From assembly GCF_014640335.1 (NCBI RefSeq), contig NZ_BMGT01000002.1, forward strand, positions 1,054,001-1,118,000: DNA of 64,000 nucleotides. The letters run 5' to 3'. This document shows positions 53,576 through 61,520 of this stretch, one piece after another. This stretch comes from Edaphobacter dinghuensis. Its GTDB lineage: Bacteria; Acidobacteriota; Terriglobia; Terriglobales; Acidobacteriaceae. A model generated the notes under the pieces. It searched no databases and was not told where the DNA came from. It worked only from the letters and a program-made list of their open reading frames with translations. Within the stretch, counting starts at the first letter, position 1. Each line of letters opens with the position of its first letter. Made by a program: the position numbers and the translations under genes.

Positions 53576-54139
53576 ATGAACGATGCAACCACTGCCTGTT
53601 CCTCGATTCCCCCCAAAGCCCTTAATTGGTCCATCGCGCTCAGCATCTTCCTGATTCTGGCGGGACTTGTCGCTATCCTGCTGCCGCCCATCATGGGCCT
53701 GGGCGTCACCCTTTACATCGGCTGGCTGCTAATCGTCAGCGGCATCGCGCACTTCATCTTTGCCTGGAAATCGCACTCCGCCGGGGCTGTGCTGTGGGAG
53801 ATACTCGTCGGCCTGGTCTATCTCTTTGCAGGAGGCTACCTTATCCTGCATCCCTTTGCCGGTCTGCTTTCGCTGACGCTGCTGCTGGCTATCTATCTGC
53901 TGATTGAAGGAGTCTTCGAGATCGTCCTCGGCTTCCGGCTCACCCGCAATGGACGGTTCTGGATGATCCTCGAAGGCGTCGTGACCATCGTCCTCGCCAT
54001 CATGATCTGGAGGACGTGGCCGTTCAGCACCATATGGGCCATCGGTACGCTGGTCGGCATCAGCATGATCTTCAGCGGCTTCTCGCGCCTTATGTTCGCG
54101 CTCGCCTGCCGCCGCAGCCAAGCCGCCGTCCTCAATTAA
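53576..54139 (+). CDS. HdeD/DUF308 family membrane protein
   Basis: A 187-residue protein with six membrane segments in three pairs, each with the HdeD-like pattern (LNWSIALSIFLILAGLVAIL, LLIVSGIAHFIFAWKSHSAG, FWMILEGVVTIVLAIMIWRTW). HdeD is linked to acid stress in E. coli; the role here is inferred only. ATG 53576 has GGAGA nearby. It is divergent from the PilB-like gene and overlaps the next, convergent gene by 4 bases. It splits the secretion cluster. Confidence 0.87.
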   Translation: MNDATTACSSIPPKALNWSIALSIFLILAGLVAILLPPIMGLGVTLYIGWLLIVSGIAHFIFAWKSHSAGAVLWEILVGLVYLFAGGYLILHPFAGLLSLTLLLAIYLLIEGVFEIVLGFRLTRNGRFWMILEGVVTIVLAIMIWRTWPFSTIWAIGTLVGISMIFSGFSRLMFALACRRSQAAVLN

Positions 54140-54834
54140 GCTTCCGGCCCGGATGCCATTTTGGCACTCTGAAGCTGGTAGTTTTTGGAGTGCAGCCAGA
54201 GTTCAACAGCAATCGTATTGATCGAGAAGCCAACCCAGAACGCGATGCCGAAGAACTGTCTCGGCTCAAGATGCGTCAGGCGACTGGTAGCGAAGAATAC
54301 CCCCATCACAGGGCGGGTGGTAGCAATACCAAGCAAGATTCCGATGGAACGTATCAACCAGCGTCTCTCTTCAGAAAATGCGCCTCGACGCAGATGCCAA
54401 TAGGCACGTCCTAACGAGAATAAAAACAGGCTGTTGAAAAAGAGGACGGCGGAGCGTTCTATCCAACCTCCGATTGCATAGGCGCTCATTCCATAGGCAG
54501 TGATGCCTACGACCAATCCCAGGATAAAGAGCGCCTGTTCGAGCCATGCCGCTTTTGACCAGCGCAGAAGAACAATCGGGACCAGTACAACAAATGCCAG
54601 CGCCGGAAGAATATGGGCCAACGTCAGCCCTGCATGAGAAGCGAAGACCGCGTTCGTCTGAACCAGCTGCGGAGGCCCGGACTGCTGAGGAGAGGCAAGC
54701 TCAACGACCCTTCGCAACACCACGGCAATCGCAATGACGATACAAACCCAGAAGCCTATCCTCAGCCAGAGAGGATAACCGGCCTTCTCAACGCCATCTG
54801 TTGCTGCAGATCGTGGGGATACAGTGCTCATCAC
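54136..54834 (-). CDS. DUF2306-like membrane protein
   Basis: A 232-residue protein with six membrane segments. AHILPALAFVVLVPIVLLRW near residue 75 and the LGRAYWHLRRGAFSEERRWL block followed by IRSIGILLGIATTRPVMGVF resemble DUF2306 (predicted membrane proteins with conserved His/Arg). Function is unknown. It follows the PilC-like gene by 53 bases on the same strand and so might be co-transcribed, but it has no known link with secretion. Confidence 0.6.
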   Translation of the reverse strand: MMSTVSPRSAATDGVEKAGYPLWLRIGFWVCIVIAIAVVLRRVVELASPQQSGPPQLVQTNAVFASHAGLTLAHILPALAFVVLVPIVLLRWSKAAWLEQALFILGLVVGITAYGMSAYAIGGWIERSAVLFFNSLFLFSLGRAYWHLRRGAFSEERRWLIRSIGILLGIATTRPVMGVFFATSRLTHLEPRQFFGIAFWVGFSINTIAVELWLHSKNYQLQSAKMASGPEA

Positions 54835-54887
54835 GGCCTTCTTTCCTGCGAGGAAGTCGACAGTGGAATGATAAGACCTGCACGCCC

Positions 54888-56087
54888 TTAGTGGCTCATT
54901 CCACCCGCGCTCAGGCTGAAGATCGGCAGATAGAGCGCAATCAGAATACCGGTCACGACGATGCCCATCACGATCAAAATCGCCGGCTCAATCAGGCTCA
55001 TCGCCGCCGTCAGGTTGGCCTGAACGTCTTCCTCGAAGAACTCGGCCACCGAGTTGAGCATCTGCGGCAGCGCGCCTGTCGACTCGCCGACCTCGATCAT
55101 CTCAATCGCCAGCTCCGGGAAAACTTTGGTCGACTGCAAGCTGGCCGACAGCCCCTTGCCCTCGCGCACCGTCTCCACTGACCGGTAGACCGCATTCGCA
55201 ATCTGCCGCGAATCGATCGAGCGTGCCGCCGTCTCCAGACTCGGCACCAGCGGCAGGCCGCCGGTCAGCAGGGTTGAAAGCGTTCGGCTGAACAGGCCTA
55301 CCTGATACTTCAACCAGACATTGCCGAAGATAGGCAGGCTGATGCGGATTCGGTCCACAGTCGTCGCACCAGAGTCGGTCTTGATCCACCGCGACACACC
55401 GAAGACCACCACGGCTACAACAATAGCCGCATAGATTCCATAGTGTTGCGCGTACTGGCCCATCTGCAGCATCGCCAGCGTCAGCCAAGGCAACCGAGTC
55501 CCCAACTGGTCGTAAAGCTGCGCGAACCGCGGCACGACGAAGGTAATCAGAAAGATCAGCAGCCCCACCACCATCACCACCAGCAACGCAGGATAGATAA
55601 GGCTGGCCTTCAGCTTCTTGCGGAAGGTCAGCGAGACGCGCTGGAAGTCCAGATACCGCTGCAACACCTCTTCGAGATTTCCTGACCGCTCACCGGCAAG
55701 CAGCGTCGTCGTATAAACGATGGGAAAGCCGCCCTGCGCCTCGAACGCCTGCGAGATCGACTCGCCGGTCTTCACCCTGGCGGCAACATCCTCGAGCTGC
55801 GCCCTGAAATGCGCATCTTTCTGCCGACGCGCCAGCAGCTCCATCGACCCCAGAATCGGCAACCCGGCCCGAATCAGCGTCAAAAACTGCTGATTGAAGA
55901 TAAGAAACGTCTCCAGATTGACCTTTTTTTTGCTCGATCCCCCCAGCGCGCTCCGCGCCTTCACCGAGTAGACGTAATATCCCGCCTGCGTAAACCGCGC
56001 CCGCAACTCCTCCGCCGTCGCCGCCGCATGGGTCTGCTCCTGCACCCTGCCCCGTTCATCCGCCAGCTTAATTACAAACTCAGTCAT
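54888..56087 (-). CDS. PilC/GspF-type inner membrane platform protein
   Basis: A 399-residue protein with two repeated GspF domains and three membrane helices. The N-terminal FVIKLADERGRVQEQTHAAA leads to FLIFNQQFLTLIRAGLPILG and, in the second domain, LFSRTLSTLLTGGLPLVPSL, the typical duplicated pattern. VKTGESISQAFEAQG and VREGKGLSASLQSTKVFPEL are the matching second blocks. It anchors the assembly ATPase. It lies on the same strand as PilB/GspE but separated from it by about 1.5 kb with two unrelated genes. Confidence 0.94.
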   Translation of the reverse strand: MTEFVIKLADERGRVQEQTHAAATAEELRARFTQAGYYVYSVKARSALGGSSKKKVNLETFLIFNQQFLTLIRAGLPILGSMELLARRQKDAHFRAQLEDVAARVKTGESISQAFEAQGGFPIVYTTTLLAGERSGNLEEVLQRYLDFQRVSLTFRKKLKASLIYPALLVVMVVGLLIFLITFVVPRFAQLYDQLGTRLPWLTLAMLQMGQYAQHYGIYAAIVVAVVVFGVSRWIKTDSGATTVDRIRISLPIFGNVWLKYQVGLFSRTLSTLLTGGLPLVPSLETAARSIDSRQIANAVYRSVETVREGKGLSASLQSTKVFPELAIEMIEVGESTGALPQMLNSVAEFFEEDVQANLTAAMSLIEPAILIVMGIVVTGILIALYLPIFSLSAGGMSH

Positions 56088-56167
56088 CGAACCTTCACGC
56101 CCATAAACTCAAACTCCGTTCATCTTAGACGTTTATGGCTTCATCTTCCGCACACCTTCCGGATCGG

Positions 56168-57853
56168 TTACCTAACTTCATCCGTAAAAGCTCGCGTATA
56201 TAGGTGCCCTTTTACAATGAACTTATCGGTTGGCAGAGAATTTCCCAGCTGAAGACTGTCCACATGCAGTCGTATGGTAAGTGTATTTTTCACACGTATA
56301 TCAATCAGTTGTGCGACTTGTGAACCATCGAAGCTTGCGAAGTCACTTCGGTTTATTTGGGCTCCTGACGTAATTGCCTGTATCAACTTTCCATCTTCAT
56401 CAAACCAGAATGCTCTGGAATTTCCTTCTTCCATCCTGCCCGCCGCATCCTCTGGGCCAACTGCTATCCGTATAGTTTTTATGCCATTAACCTCTTGCTT
56501 CTTGATTTTCCAGTCAGACTCAACAAAAGTATCTATCGCAGGAATCGGCTCCATCACATGAAGCAGTAAACTAAGAACCGACGCATCCGGCCCACTCTCC
56601 AGGCCATATCGATCCTCTCCATCTTCTGTACGGACAAGATAACTTTCTCCAAGCCGAGCCTCGCGTCTCCAATGGGTCGCGTTTGCCCACGTGTCCTGAT
56701 ATTGTCCGGTCATAACCGCACCAGAACTTTCCCGCGCTACGAATTCGGCGTGCAAGGTATAGGGGGCATCTCCTTTAGCTGACGGAAATCCAACTGCTCG
56801 CCCCCGCTCAAAGTAGGTGCGCGCACTTTCAAAACTCTCCGTTCCCGCTGGCCGCAGGGTCTTGAAGGAAAGAGTCAAAGTGCTTATTGCCTGTACCGGT
56901 AAACCATCCACCAAATATGGCTTGAATTTCAGTTGAGAGATCCATTGCTGAGCCACTGCATTTAATGCAGGATTATCACTTACCATCGTTCCGACATCCC
57001 TAACTCTGCCTTCCCGGTCAACGACGATTGTCGTCACCATCGCTCCAGTGAGAGGTCCATTCTCTACTTGCGGCCACTGTATTGGTTCATTCGCCAGTAG
57101 ATTTTTGCGAAGCGATTGTTCATCCACCACTTGAGTACGAATTGGTTCAGCACTATTTCCCAATGCGCTACCGCTGAAGAAGTCCTCCGGTTCTGTCGGT
57201 AAGTCCTCCAATACGGTAATTTTTGCTGTCACCTCTGGCGATCCAACACTCACCACTCGAGCAATTTTGCGCCCATGAAAATCCTGATAATCATGGAAGA
57301 GCCCGCCCCAACCCACTTCGTCGCCATAAAACACAAGCCCATCGCTATCGTTTAGAGCAATCCCTGCTCCAATTCCTTTTGATACGACTCCATCAGTACC
57401 CATATTCATCCACTGAGCATGAGTTTGGCCCGCAATTTTATGTATGTCCGCAGTCTCCACTTCCAATAACACGTGGTCAATTGGAGGGACCGGCTTCACT
57501 AGTGCAACTGCAGTCTCTCGCAGCCATTCCGGAAAGTAATCTCCGTCGTTTTTCTGCCAGTCCTGCGTTCCATTCACAATCTCTATTTGATGAAAGTCCG
57601 GCGATTGTACTTCGCGACGCCATTGCGTTGGCGATTTCCACCATATTTCAATCTCACCCGTTCTGCCTGATTCTTTATCGCGCTCGAAACTAGGCGCCAA
57701 TATTGCTTTCAAGTGAAAAGGCTTCGTTCCTGATTGGTCTAAAGTACTTTGCTTTACAGCATCTTGCACTCTCGCGGACAAATCCTCGGCATGGCACAGC
57801 CCATTCCACGCAAACGCTATTATCGTCAACGCAAATACTTGCCTCAGTCTCAT
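56168..57853 (-). CDS. TonB-domain protein with duplicated flanking module
   Basis: A 561-residue secreted protein (signal peptide MRLRQVFALTIIAFAWNGLC). ATG 57853 is preferred over a TTG at 57859. Residues about 280-340 are a TonB C-terminal domain (GAMVTTIVVDREGRVRDVGT, ALNAVAQQWISQLKFKPYLV, ISTLTLSFK). It is flanked by two related modules, each with WxxxTxWRRE and a later VxPxPxID motif (about 40-160 and about 365-500), which resemble LolA-like lipid-binding sheets. There is no N-terminal anchor helix or Pro-rich spacer as in true TonB. It is visibly more AT-rich than its neighbours, which may mean recent acquisition. Confidence 0.7.
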   Translation of the reverse strand: MRLRQVFALTIIAFAWNGLCHAEDLSARVQDAVKQSTLDQSGTKPFHLKAILAPSFERDKESGRTGEIEIWWKSPTQWRREVQSPDFHQIEIVNGTQDWQKNDGDYFPEWLRETAVALVKPVPPIDHVLLEVETADIHKIAGQTHAQWMNMGTDGVVSKGIGAGIALNDSDGLVFYGDEVGWGGLFHDYQDFHGRKIARVVSVGSPEVTAKITVLEDLPTEPEDFFSGSALGNSAEPIRTQVVDEQSLRKNLLANEPIQWPQVENGPLTGAMVTTIVVDREGRVRDVGTMVSDNPALNAVAQQWISQLKFKPYLVDGLPVQAISTLTLSFKTLRPAGTESFESARTYFERGRAVGFPSAKGDAPYTLHAEFVARESSGAVMTGQYQDTWANATHWRREARLGESYLVRTEDGEDRYGLESGPDASVLSLLLHVMEPIPAIDTFVESDWKIKKQEVNGIKTIRIAVGPEDAAGRMEEGNSRAFWFDEDGKLIQAITSGAQINRSDFASFDGSQVAQLIDIRVKNTLTIRLHVDSLQLGNSLPTDKFIVKGHLYTRAFTDEVR

Positions 57854-57875
57854 AACCAACGAGTATATTGCGGAA

Positions 57876-59519
57876 CTAGTGTGCTTCCAGCTCGATATGC
57901 TTCTGCACGGGCGGGCGCTTCAGGAAGAAGACCAGCGGCACCATGCACAGCATCAGAATGCACAACATCTTGAACTGGTCCATATAGGCAAGCAGCGAGG
58001 CCTGACGCTGCATCCCCGCGTAAAGCTGGGCCAGGGCGAAGTAGTGATTGTCCGCAGCGTTGCCGGGACCGGCGGCCATCTGCCCCACCGCCTGCTGCAC
58101 TGCTGCGCTGGAAGCGGTAATGTGCTGGCCCAGCACTTGCTGAAACACCTGCGTCCGGCGCTGCAGCATCGTGCTGACCAGCGCGATGCCGAGGCTGCCG
58201 CCTTCGTTCCGCACCAGCGCATACAGCCCTGCCGCCTGCGAGCTCTCCGTCTTTGGAATAAACCGGAAGACCATCGTGCTGACCGGAACCGTAATCAGGC
58301 CAAGCCCCATCACCTGCACGATGCGCGGAAGGATCATATTCCACTCGGTGATATCGAGGTTGAGCGTGCCCATCCACCACAACGAAGAGGCGATCAGCAT
58401 CATTCCTGCAAAGACCATCTTGCGCGGATCGTAGCCCCTGGTGAGCATGAATCCGACAAACGGCACCTCGATCATGGTGAAGATTCCCGCCGGAGAAAGA
58501 ACAATGCCCGCAGAGGTCGCCGTATATCCCATCAACTGCTGCAAATACACGGGAATCAGATAAGTTGTCGCGTACAAAATCGCATAGAGCCCAAGGATGA
58601 TCAGGCAGCAGAAGAGAAAGTTCCGCTCCTTCAGCAGCCGCAGATTGACGATCGGATTCTTGCGCTTAAGCTCCCACACCACGGCGCTGACCAACGCTAT
58701 CAGGGAGACGCTGGCGAAAAAGACGATGAAGGGCGAGCCGAACCAGTCAAGCTCCTGCCCCTTGTCCAACACGATCTCAAGCGTAGCCAGCCCAATCGAG
58801 ATGAAACCCAGCCCGCCCCAGTCGACCGACAGCTTCCGCGCCTTCGCCTTCAGCTCCTTCATATGCGGAGGATCTTCAAGCACAATGCGCGTAAGAATGA
58901 CACAGACGATGCCCACCGGAATATTGATGTAGAATATCCAGCGCCACGAATAGTTATCCGTGATCCAACCGCCGAGCGTCGGTCCCAGCACCGGCGCGAT
59001 CAGGATCGCAACGGTATAAAGCGCCATCGCCATGCCGCGCTTCTGCACCGAGAAAGTATCTGCCAGAATCGCCTGCACCGAAGGCTGCAAGCCGCCGCCT
59101 GCAAGACCCTGCGCTACACGAAACAGGATCAGCACGCCCAACGTAGGTGCCATGCCACAGAGCCCGGAAAAAACAGTGAAGAAGAAGACCGAGGTGAGAT
59201 AAAAATTCTTGCGGCCAAAGACAGAAGAGATCCATCCGCTGATGGGCAGAACAATCGCATTGGCAACCAGATAACTGGTCAACACCCATGCGCCCTCGTC
59301 CTGCGAAGCCGACAGGCTGCCAGAGATATGCGGCAGTGCGACGTTGGCGATCGAGGTGTCCAGCACCTCCATAAATGTGCCGATGGTGACCACCAGCGCG
59401 ATGATCCATGGATTGAAGACTTTAGGCTCGGGAAGGCGCTCATTATCGAACGGCGCCGCTATCTCCGCCAGTGCTTCTTCGGGTTGTACTAGCTCTTCTT
59501 CTTCCAGGACGGCTGGCAT
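57876..59519 (-). CDS. DHA2 (EmrB/QacA) family multidrug exporter
   Basis: A 547-residue, probably 14-span transporter. It has MEVLDTSIANVALPHISGSL near residue 49, WVLTSYLVANAIVLPISGW, the loop FGRKNFYLTSV and the antiporter motif AILIAPVLGPTLGGWITDNY. The N-terminal 35 residues are acidic. The gene is divergent from a TetR regulator with twin inverted repeats directly before its start codon, so its expression is probably induced by a ligand of that regulator. No adaptor or outer membrane channel is adjacent. Confidence 0.94.
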   Translation of the reverse strand: MPAVLEEEELVQPEEALAEIAAPFDNERLPEPKVFNPWIIALVVTIGTFMEVLDTSIANVALPHISGSLSASQDEGAWVLTSYLVANAIVLPISGWISSVFGRKNFYLTSVFFFTVFSGLCGMAPTLGVLILFRVAQGLAGGGLQPSVQAILADTFSVQKRGMAMALYTVAILIAPVLGPTLGGWITDNYSWRWIFYINIPVGIVCVILTRIVLEDPPHMKELKAKARKLSVDWGGLGFISIGLATLEIVLDKGQELDWFGSPFIVFFASVSLIALVSAVVWELKRKNPIVNLRLLKERNFLFCCLIILGLYAILYATTYLIPVYLQQLMGYTATSAGIVLSPAGIFTMIEVPFVGFMLTRGYDPRKMVFAGMMLIASSLWWMGTLNLDITEWNMILPRIVQVMGLGLITVPVSTMVFRFIPKTESSQAAGLYALVRNEGGSLGIALVSTMLQRRTQVFQQVLGQHITASSAAVQQAVGQMAAGPGNAADNHYFALAQLYAGMQRQASLLAYMDQFKMLCILMLCMVPLVFFLKRPPVQKHIELEAH

Positions 59520-59557
59520 AATGACCCTACAGTCATTTTAGATGACCGATGAGTCAT
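59520..59557. promoter_or_regulatory. Twin TetR-type operators
   Basis: ATGAC-N6-GTCAT occurs at 59521-59536 and again at 59542-59557. The centres are 21 bp apart, two helical turns. The first copy touches the exporter start codon, and the second precedes the TetR gene. They probably bind the TetR-family dimer and control both genes. Confidence 0.8.
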
Positions 59558-59598
59558 TACGATGCACGTTTATGCTTGTGAAGAACTTCCGAGAGCCC

Positions 59599-60207
59599 AT
59601 GCCCCGAGCCGTAGTAGACCGAAAGCAAAAGATCGTCGCCGAGTTCCGCCGTTCCGAGATCCTCGCTGCGGCGACCAAGGTCTTTGGCAATAAGGGCTTC
59701 GAGGCCACGCGCATGGAAGACATCGCCAAGGCCGCCCGGCTGGCCAAGGGAACGCTCTATCTCTACTTCAACTCCAAGGACGCCATCTATCAGGCGACCG
59801 TGCGCCAGGCGCTCACCGAACTGGCCGCATTGACCGAGGAGCAGGTGCAGAAAGAGTCGACCATCGCAGGAAAAATCGCGGCATTCATCCGCGTCCGTGT
59901 CGCCTTCTGGAACGAGCAGCAATCGCTCTATGGTGTCATCCTCAGCCTCAGCCGCGAAGTCCAATACCGGAAACGCAGCATCGCATGGCAAAGGGAGACC
60001 GTGCTCTACCTTCAGTCGATCTTCACTGAAGGCGCAAAATCTGGAGAGATACCCGAGCAGGACTTTCTCGGTGCAGCCTGGACCATCATGGACGCCATCC
60101 GCGGCACCAGCGAGCGCAGAATCTACACCGAAGGCCGCTCGACCGAAGACGATACGAAGTTTCTGACCGAATTTCTACTGCGCGCCCTACAGATCAAGAT
60201 GTCTTAG
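59599..60207 (+). CDS. TetR/AcrR family regulator
   Basis: A 202-residue regulator if started at ATG 59599; ATG 59572 would add 9 residues, and 59542 lies inside the operator. The N-terminal helix-turn-helix reads FRRSEILAAATKVFGNKGFE then ATRMEDIAKAARLAKGTLYL YFNSKDAIY, the classical TetR pattern. The C-terminal ligand domain has no clear family. It is divergent from the DHA2 exporter and very probably represses it. Confidence 0.92.
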   Translation: MPRAVVDRKQKIVAEFRRSEILAAATKVFGNKGFEATRMEDIAKAARLAKGTLYLYFNSKDAIYQATVRQALTELAALTEEQVQKESTIAGKIAAFIRVRVAFWNEQQSLYGVILSLSREVQYRKRSIAWQRETVLYLQSIFTEGAKSGEIPEQDFLGAAWTIMDAIRGTSERRIYTEGRSTEDDTKFLTEFLLRALQIKMS

Positions 60208-60213
60208 GGCAGC

Positions 60214-60238
60214 AAAAAGCCCCAGCCGAAGCCGGGGC
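60214..60238 (-). terminator. Terminator after the A-type Fe-S carrier gene
   Basis: On the minus strand GCCCCGGC pairs with GCTGGGGC (one mismatch) around a TTCG-containing loop, then TTTTT. It is 24 bases after the stop codon and may also end the TetR transcript from the other side. Confidence 0.75.
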
Positions 60239-60262
60239 CATGCGTCCACCAACAAACTCAAA

Positions 60263-60643
60263 CTAAACGCTGAAGGAAGAACCACATCCGCAGGTGCTCT
60301 TCACCGCGGCGTTCTCGAACTTGAATCCAGCAGCCTCGAGCGTCTCAACATAATCAACCTGGCAATTGCTCAGGTACGCGGCCGAAGTCGCATCGACAAA
60401 CACCTTTAGATCGTCGAACTTATAAACCTTATCCATCATGCCGCTCTGGTTCTCGAACGACATCGAATATTGGAAGCCCGAACATCCTCCGCCAACTACA
60501 CCGATCCGCAGCCCGGCAGGGACGGGATCCTGTGTCGACATAATCTCCTTTACCTTCGCAATTGCGGCAGGAGTCAGATTTACGGGCGCAGTCGAAGTAG
60601 GCGCTCCAGTAACGACTTCAGGGGTAACGGTTGCAGTGGACAT
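60263..60643 (-). CDS. erpA: A-type iron-sulfur carrier protein (ErpA/IscA family)
   Basis: A 126-residue HesB/IscA-type carrier that hands Fe-S clusters to apo-enzymes. The three cluster cysteines are in GVVGGGCSGFQYSMSFE near residue 53 and the C-terminal CGCGSSF. There are about 22 extra N-terminal residues rich in Thr, Pro and Val. ErpA is chosen because the protein stands alone, without iscU or iscS; IscA or SufA cannot be excluded. Confidence 0.85.
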   Translation of the reverse strand: MSTATVTPEVVTGAPTSTAPVNLTPAAIAKVKEIMSTQDPVPAGLRIGVVGGGCSGFQYSMSFENQSGMMDKVYKFDDLKVFVDATSAAYLSNCQVDYVETLEAAGFKFENAAVKSTCGCGSSFSV

Positions 60644-60795
60644 CGGGCAAATCTCCTTGATTACTAGTCTACTCCACAGTCGCGCCCGCTACCAGAGCGG
60701 AGGCACTTCACAATCAGATGCGCCTCTGGCTCGACGGATGCACAAAATCTTCCCGAAAAGCCGCTTCCGCAGGCGTGGGCTATCATCTCATTACC

Positions 60796-60969
60796 ATGCG
60801 ACCGCTACTCTTTCTGTCGAATGCGTTTATCAACACCTTCGGCATCACGCAGCCTTCGCCCAAGGATGAGCGCCGCATCGCCTGGTTTATCGCCGCCATG
60901 CTGGTCTTTGTAATTGCTGCAGTAGCAACGGTCGCCGCCATCGTTCTTCACGTGGCCTTTCACCGCTAA
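60796..60969 (+). CDS. Small single-span membrane protein
   Basis: A 57-residue protein: NAFINTFGITQPSPKDERR then a hydrophobic helix (IAWFIAAMLVFVIAAVATVA, residues about 28-50) and a short end. There is no strong ribosome-binding site, and an upstream start at 60718 is possible. The charged then hydrophobic layout is coherent, but no family is recognised. It lies before another small membrane protein gene on the same strand. Confidence 0.5.
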   Translation: MRPLLFLSNAFINTFGITQPSPKDERRIAWFIAAMLVFVIAAVATVAAIVLHVAFHR

Positions 60970-61157
60970 ATTCCGGACTCTTCATCGGTTGGATTCTTGA
61001 CCTAATTTCCACTGCGAAAAATCTTGCACCCTTCACCTGATTCAGGCGTATGATTCCCTCGGATGCCCTAGTGGTGCCCTCCGAGCCCGCAACCGGACCC
61101 GCCCGGTATCGCCGAGCTTCCCATAACCGGACCCTTCTCAGGGCGGAGGAAATAGCT

Positions 61158-61430
61158 ATGAGCCACCTACCTGTTTTGCTCATCGTCTGGGCTGTATTGG
61201 CAGCCTGTTTCCTGGCGCTGCTCGCCTATCGCGGCCAGCTAACCCGTTACGAGGAGGACCAGCTCTTCCTCGGAGACACTCACTCCAACGAGCAGGACGA
61301 ACAGACTGAGATCATCCGCAAGGTCAACAAGATCAGGCCCATGGTCAATCTCTTCGGCTACGCCGCTGCCCTCATGACGATCGGCATCGTCGGTCTCTTC
61401 ACCTACGACGCCTGGCAGCATCTGCGGTAG
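61158..61430 (+). CDS. Small two-span membrane protein
   Basis: A 90-residue protein. GGAGG lies nine bases before its ATG, so the start is secure. There are two membrane helices (LPVLLIVWAVLAACFLALLA and FGYAAALMTIGIVGLFTYDA) joined by an acidic loop (YEEDQLFLGDTHSNEQDEQT). No family is recognised. A strong hairpin follows the stop. Confidence 0.7.
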   Translation: MSHLPVLLIVWAVLAACFLALLAYRGQLTRYEEDQLFLGDTHSNEQDEQTEIIRKVNKIRPMVNLFGYAAALMTIGIVGLFTYDAWQHLR

Positions 61431-61452
61431 TCTCCTGCAACCACTTCACTGG

Positions 61453-61479
61453 CCGGCCCTGTCCAAACGACAGGGCCGG
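61453..61479. terminator. Strong hairpin after the two-span membrane protein gene
   Basis: A perfect 11-bp stem CCGGCCCTGTC (61453-61463)/GACAGGGCCGG (61469-61479) with loop CAAAC. The T-run is poor (TTCAG), so termination is likely but not certain. It may also serve the convergent aldo/keto reductase gene. Confidence 0.7.
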
Positions 61480-61520
61480 TTCAGTGTCCTTAAGTCCTTC
61501 CTTTGATCTGCCAACACTGT

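Noticed and set aside
57879-59492. 537-codon plus-strand frame opposite the second DHA2 exporter
   Set aside because: It is composed of His/Arg/Gln/Asp-rich sequence typical of an antisense shadow.
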